Assembly (NCBI GenBank): GCA_937910305.1
Contig: CALEPS010000169.1
Span: 1 to 16,734, forward strand
DNA length: 16,734 nt
Direction: 5' to 3'
Source: an uncultured Bacteroidales bacterium
Lineage (GTDB): Bacteria; Bacteroidota; Bacteroidia; Bacteroidales; Paludibacteraceae
Shown: one piece after another, positions 16,326-16,734 of the stretch
How positions within the stretch are numbered: the first letter of the stretch is position 1
Layout: each line of letters opens with the position of its first letter
Made by a program: the position numbers and the translations under genes
Notes under the pieces: generated by a model
Told to the model about the DNA's origin: nothing
The model's database searches: none
Seen by the model: the letters and a program-made list of their open reading frames with translations, nothing else

Positions 16326-16357
16326 AATGCCACACGTCGCTGTGTGGCGTTTTTTTT
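16326..16357 (+). terminator. Intrinsic terminator closing the operon
   Basis: A perfect 7-bp stem GCCACAC/GTGTGGC (16329-16335 with 16342-16348) with a 6-nt loop GTCGCT is extended by T-G and A-T pairs. Eight T residues at 16350-16357 follow immediately. It lies 56 nt after the FNT stop, as expected for the end of the long + strand transcript. No other intrinsic terminator is seen between genes upstream. Confidence 0.9.
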
Positions 16358-16366
16358 GCATTATTA

Positions 16367-16398
16367 TTTGCATATTTCAAAAATTTGTTGTATCTTTG
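16367..16398 (+). promoter_or_regulatory. Bacteroidetes-type sigma-70 promoter (TTTG / TATCTTTG)
   Basis: TTTG at 16367-16370 serves as the -33 element and TATCTTTG at 16391-16398 matches the -7 consensus TAnnTTTG, with a 20-nt spacer. This is the spacing described for Bacteroides housekeeping promoters. Transcription should start around 16403-16406 and run rightwards, just beyond the operon terminator, so it begins a new transcription unit. Confidence 0.8.
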
Positions 16399-16400
16399 CA

Positions 16401-16431
16401 GCGAATTTGAAATTCAAAGTCGCAAATTTGC
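16401..16431. promoter_or_regulatory. Operator-like dyad at the predicted transcription start
   Basis: The arms GCGAATTTGAA (16401-16411) and TTCAAAGTCGC (16413-16423) flank a single A and pair in 10 of 11 positions. The right arm runs into a second perfect palindrome, GCAAATTTGC (16422-16431). The pair sits directly after the -7 box, overlapping the predicted start site, which is a typical place for a repressor site. It could also act as a 5' RNA hairpin. No regulator can be named. Confidence 0.5.
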
Positions 16432-16667
16432 ATGTAAGTGACTGAAAATGTGGTATTTGTGTCGTATGTATGTTGTATAAAGTCTAGGACTTACTGCTAA
16501 CCGACCTTACGCGGGTCTTATTTAGGTCTTATTTAGGGTCTATTGGGACCTAATGGACGAAATAGAAGAATCCGGCGGCAAAAATGCCACCGAAGGGAAC
16601 AACGGAGGCTCGCGCAATGAGGCGCGAGAAAGGAAAACGAAGGGGAGAGAAAGAAGGGAAAGAGAAT
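16404..16667 (+). other. Structured leader region without a clear gene
   Basis: From the predicted start site to the ATG at 16668 there are about 260 nt with no convincing coding sequence. Visible elements are a 10-codon ATG frame at 16448-16480, a small inverted repeat AAGTC/GACTT (16480-16484, 16488-16492), three GGTC-headed repeats (16514-16548), a hairpin GGCA/TGCC with an AAAA loop (16577-16588), a hairpin CTCGCGC/GCGCGAG with a 6-nt loop (16609-16628), and a purine-rich run at 16629-16666. It could be a regulatory 5' UTR or a small RNA. I recognise no known riboswitch class. Confidence 0.35.
16514..16548 (+). repeat. Helically spaced direct repeats (GGTCTTATTTA type)
   Basis: GTCTTATTTAG occurs twice back to back (16515-16525 and 16526-16536), followed by a diverged third copy GGTCTATTGGG. 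The GGTC heads lie at 16514, 16525 and 16537, about one DNA turn apart. TTAGGTC (16522-16528) also pairs with GACCTAA (16547-16553), so the region could form RNA structure instead of binding protein. Confidence 0.5.
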
Positions 16668-16723
16668 ATGTCTATGCATTTGAAAACAAAGGTAATAAAC
16701 CGTTTGAAATGGGACGGGTTTGA
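16553..16723 (+). CDS. Possible small ORF, 56 codons, highly charged
   Basis: An ATG frame runs from 16553 to a TGA at 16721-16723 and would give a very hydrophilic 56-residue peptide that starts MDEIEESGGK and is dense in Glu, Arg and Lys. The first third uses ordinary codons, but the middle relies on AGG and AGA codons that the neighbouring genes rarely use, which argues that the middle is merely purine-rich leader. It overlaps the frame that starts at 16668. I see no family signature and consider coding unlikely but not excluded. Confidence 0.2.
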   Translation: MDEIEESGGKNATEGNNGGSRNEARERKTKGRERREREYVYAFENKGNKPFEMGRV

Positions 16724-16734
16724 GTTTGTCTCAC
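16668..16734 (+). CDS. Possible start of a further gene, truncated by window end
   Basis: An ATG at 16668 (or a second in-frame one at 16674) opens a frame with no stop to the window end. It gives 22 residues containing KVINRLKWDGFEF, with ordinary codons and a mix of aromatic, hydrophobic and basic residues. A purine-rich stretch (GGGAAAGAG) lies just upstream. In-frame ATGs at 16584 and 16617 would extend it through the hairpin and purine run with unlikely Arg/Lys/Glu-only sequence. The promoter at 16367 would drive it with a leader of about 260 nt. I do not recognise the product. Confidence 0.35.
   Translation, partial: MSMHLKTKVINRLKWDGFEFVS

Noticed and set aside
16271..16734. tRNA, CRISPR array, insertion sequence or attachment site in the right-hand non-coding stretch
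   Set aside because: No cloverleaf or CCA-type end, no regularly spaced repeats with unique spacers, no transposase frame and no flanking inverted repeats were seen. The 11-nt repeats are contiguous rather than spaced.

Overview
The window is a stretch of a bacterial chromosome, almost certainly from the Bacteroidota (Bacteroidales-like). The evidence for this is the protein types, especially a eukaryote-like CarB and a ~314-residue PurC. Shine-Dalgarno signals are weak or absent before most starts. A textbook Bacteroidetes promoter (TTTG, 20 nt, TATCTTTG) lies near the right end. I cannot name a genus from sequence alone.

From 1 to 16270 every gene lies on the + strand and they are packed head to tail. 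The order is purM (3' end only), purH, purD, folD, purT, purB, purA, carA, carB, purC, a purF-like gene, a class I aspartate-type aminotransferase gene, and an FNT-family (formate/nitrite) channel gene. Most junctions are ATGA or TAATG overlaps or gaps of 2 to 11 nt. Only the last few junctions open to 21-31 nt. A strong intrinsic terminator at 16326-16357 closes the unit, so this looks like one long transcript whose promoter lies upstream of the window.

The genes fit together as a pathway. PurM, PurD, PurT, PurC, PurB and PurH cover much of the route to IMP, and PurA with PurB makes AMP. FolD supplies 10-formyl-THF to PurH, and PurT uses free formate that the FNT channel could move. The aminotransferase could make the aspartate used by PurC and PurA. 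CarAB makes carbamoyl phosphate for pyrimidines and arginine. PurL/Q/S, PurE/K and PurN are not in the window.

The most interesting gene is purF-like (13008-14438). Its phosphoribosyltransferase half and four cysteines matching the [4Fe-4S] ligands of Bacillus PurF are present. The N-terminal nucleophile cysteine and the other glutaminase motifs are gone, so it should not use glutamine in the usual way.

From 16271 to 16734 there is no clear complete gene. This stretch holds the operon terminator, a new + strand promoter with a 23-nt dyad directly downstream, helically spaced 11-nt repeats, two GC-rich hairpins, and what may be the start of another gene running off the window.
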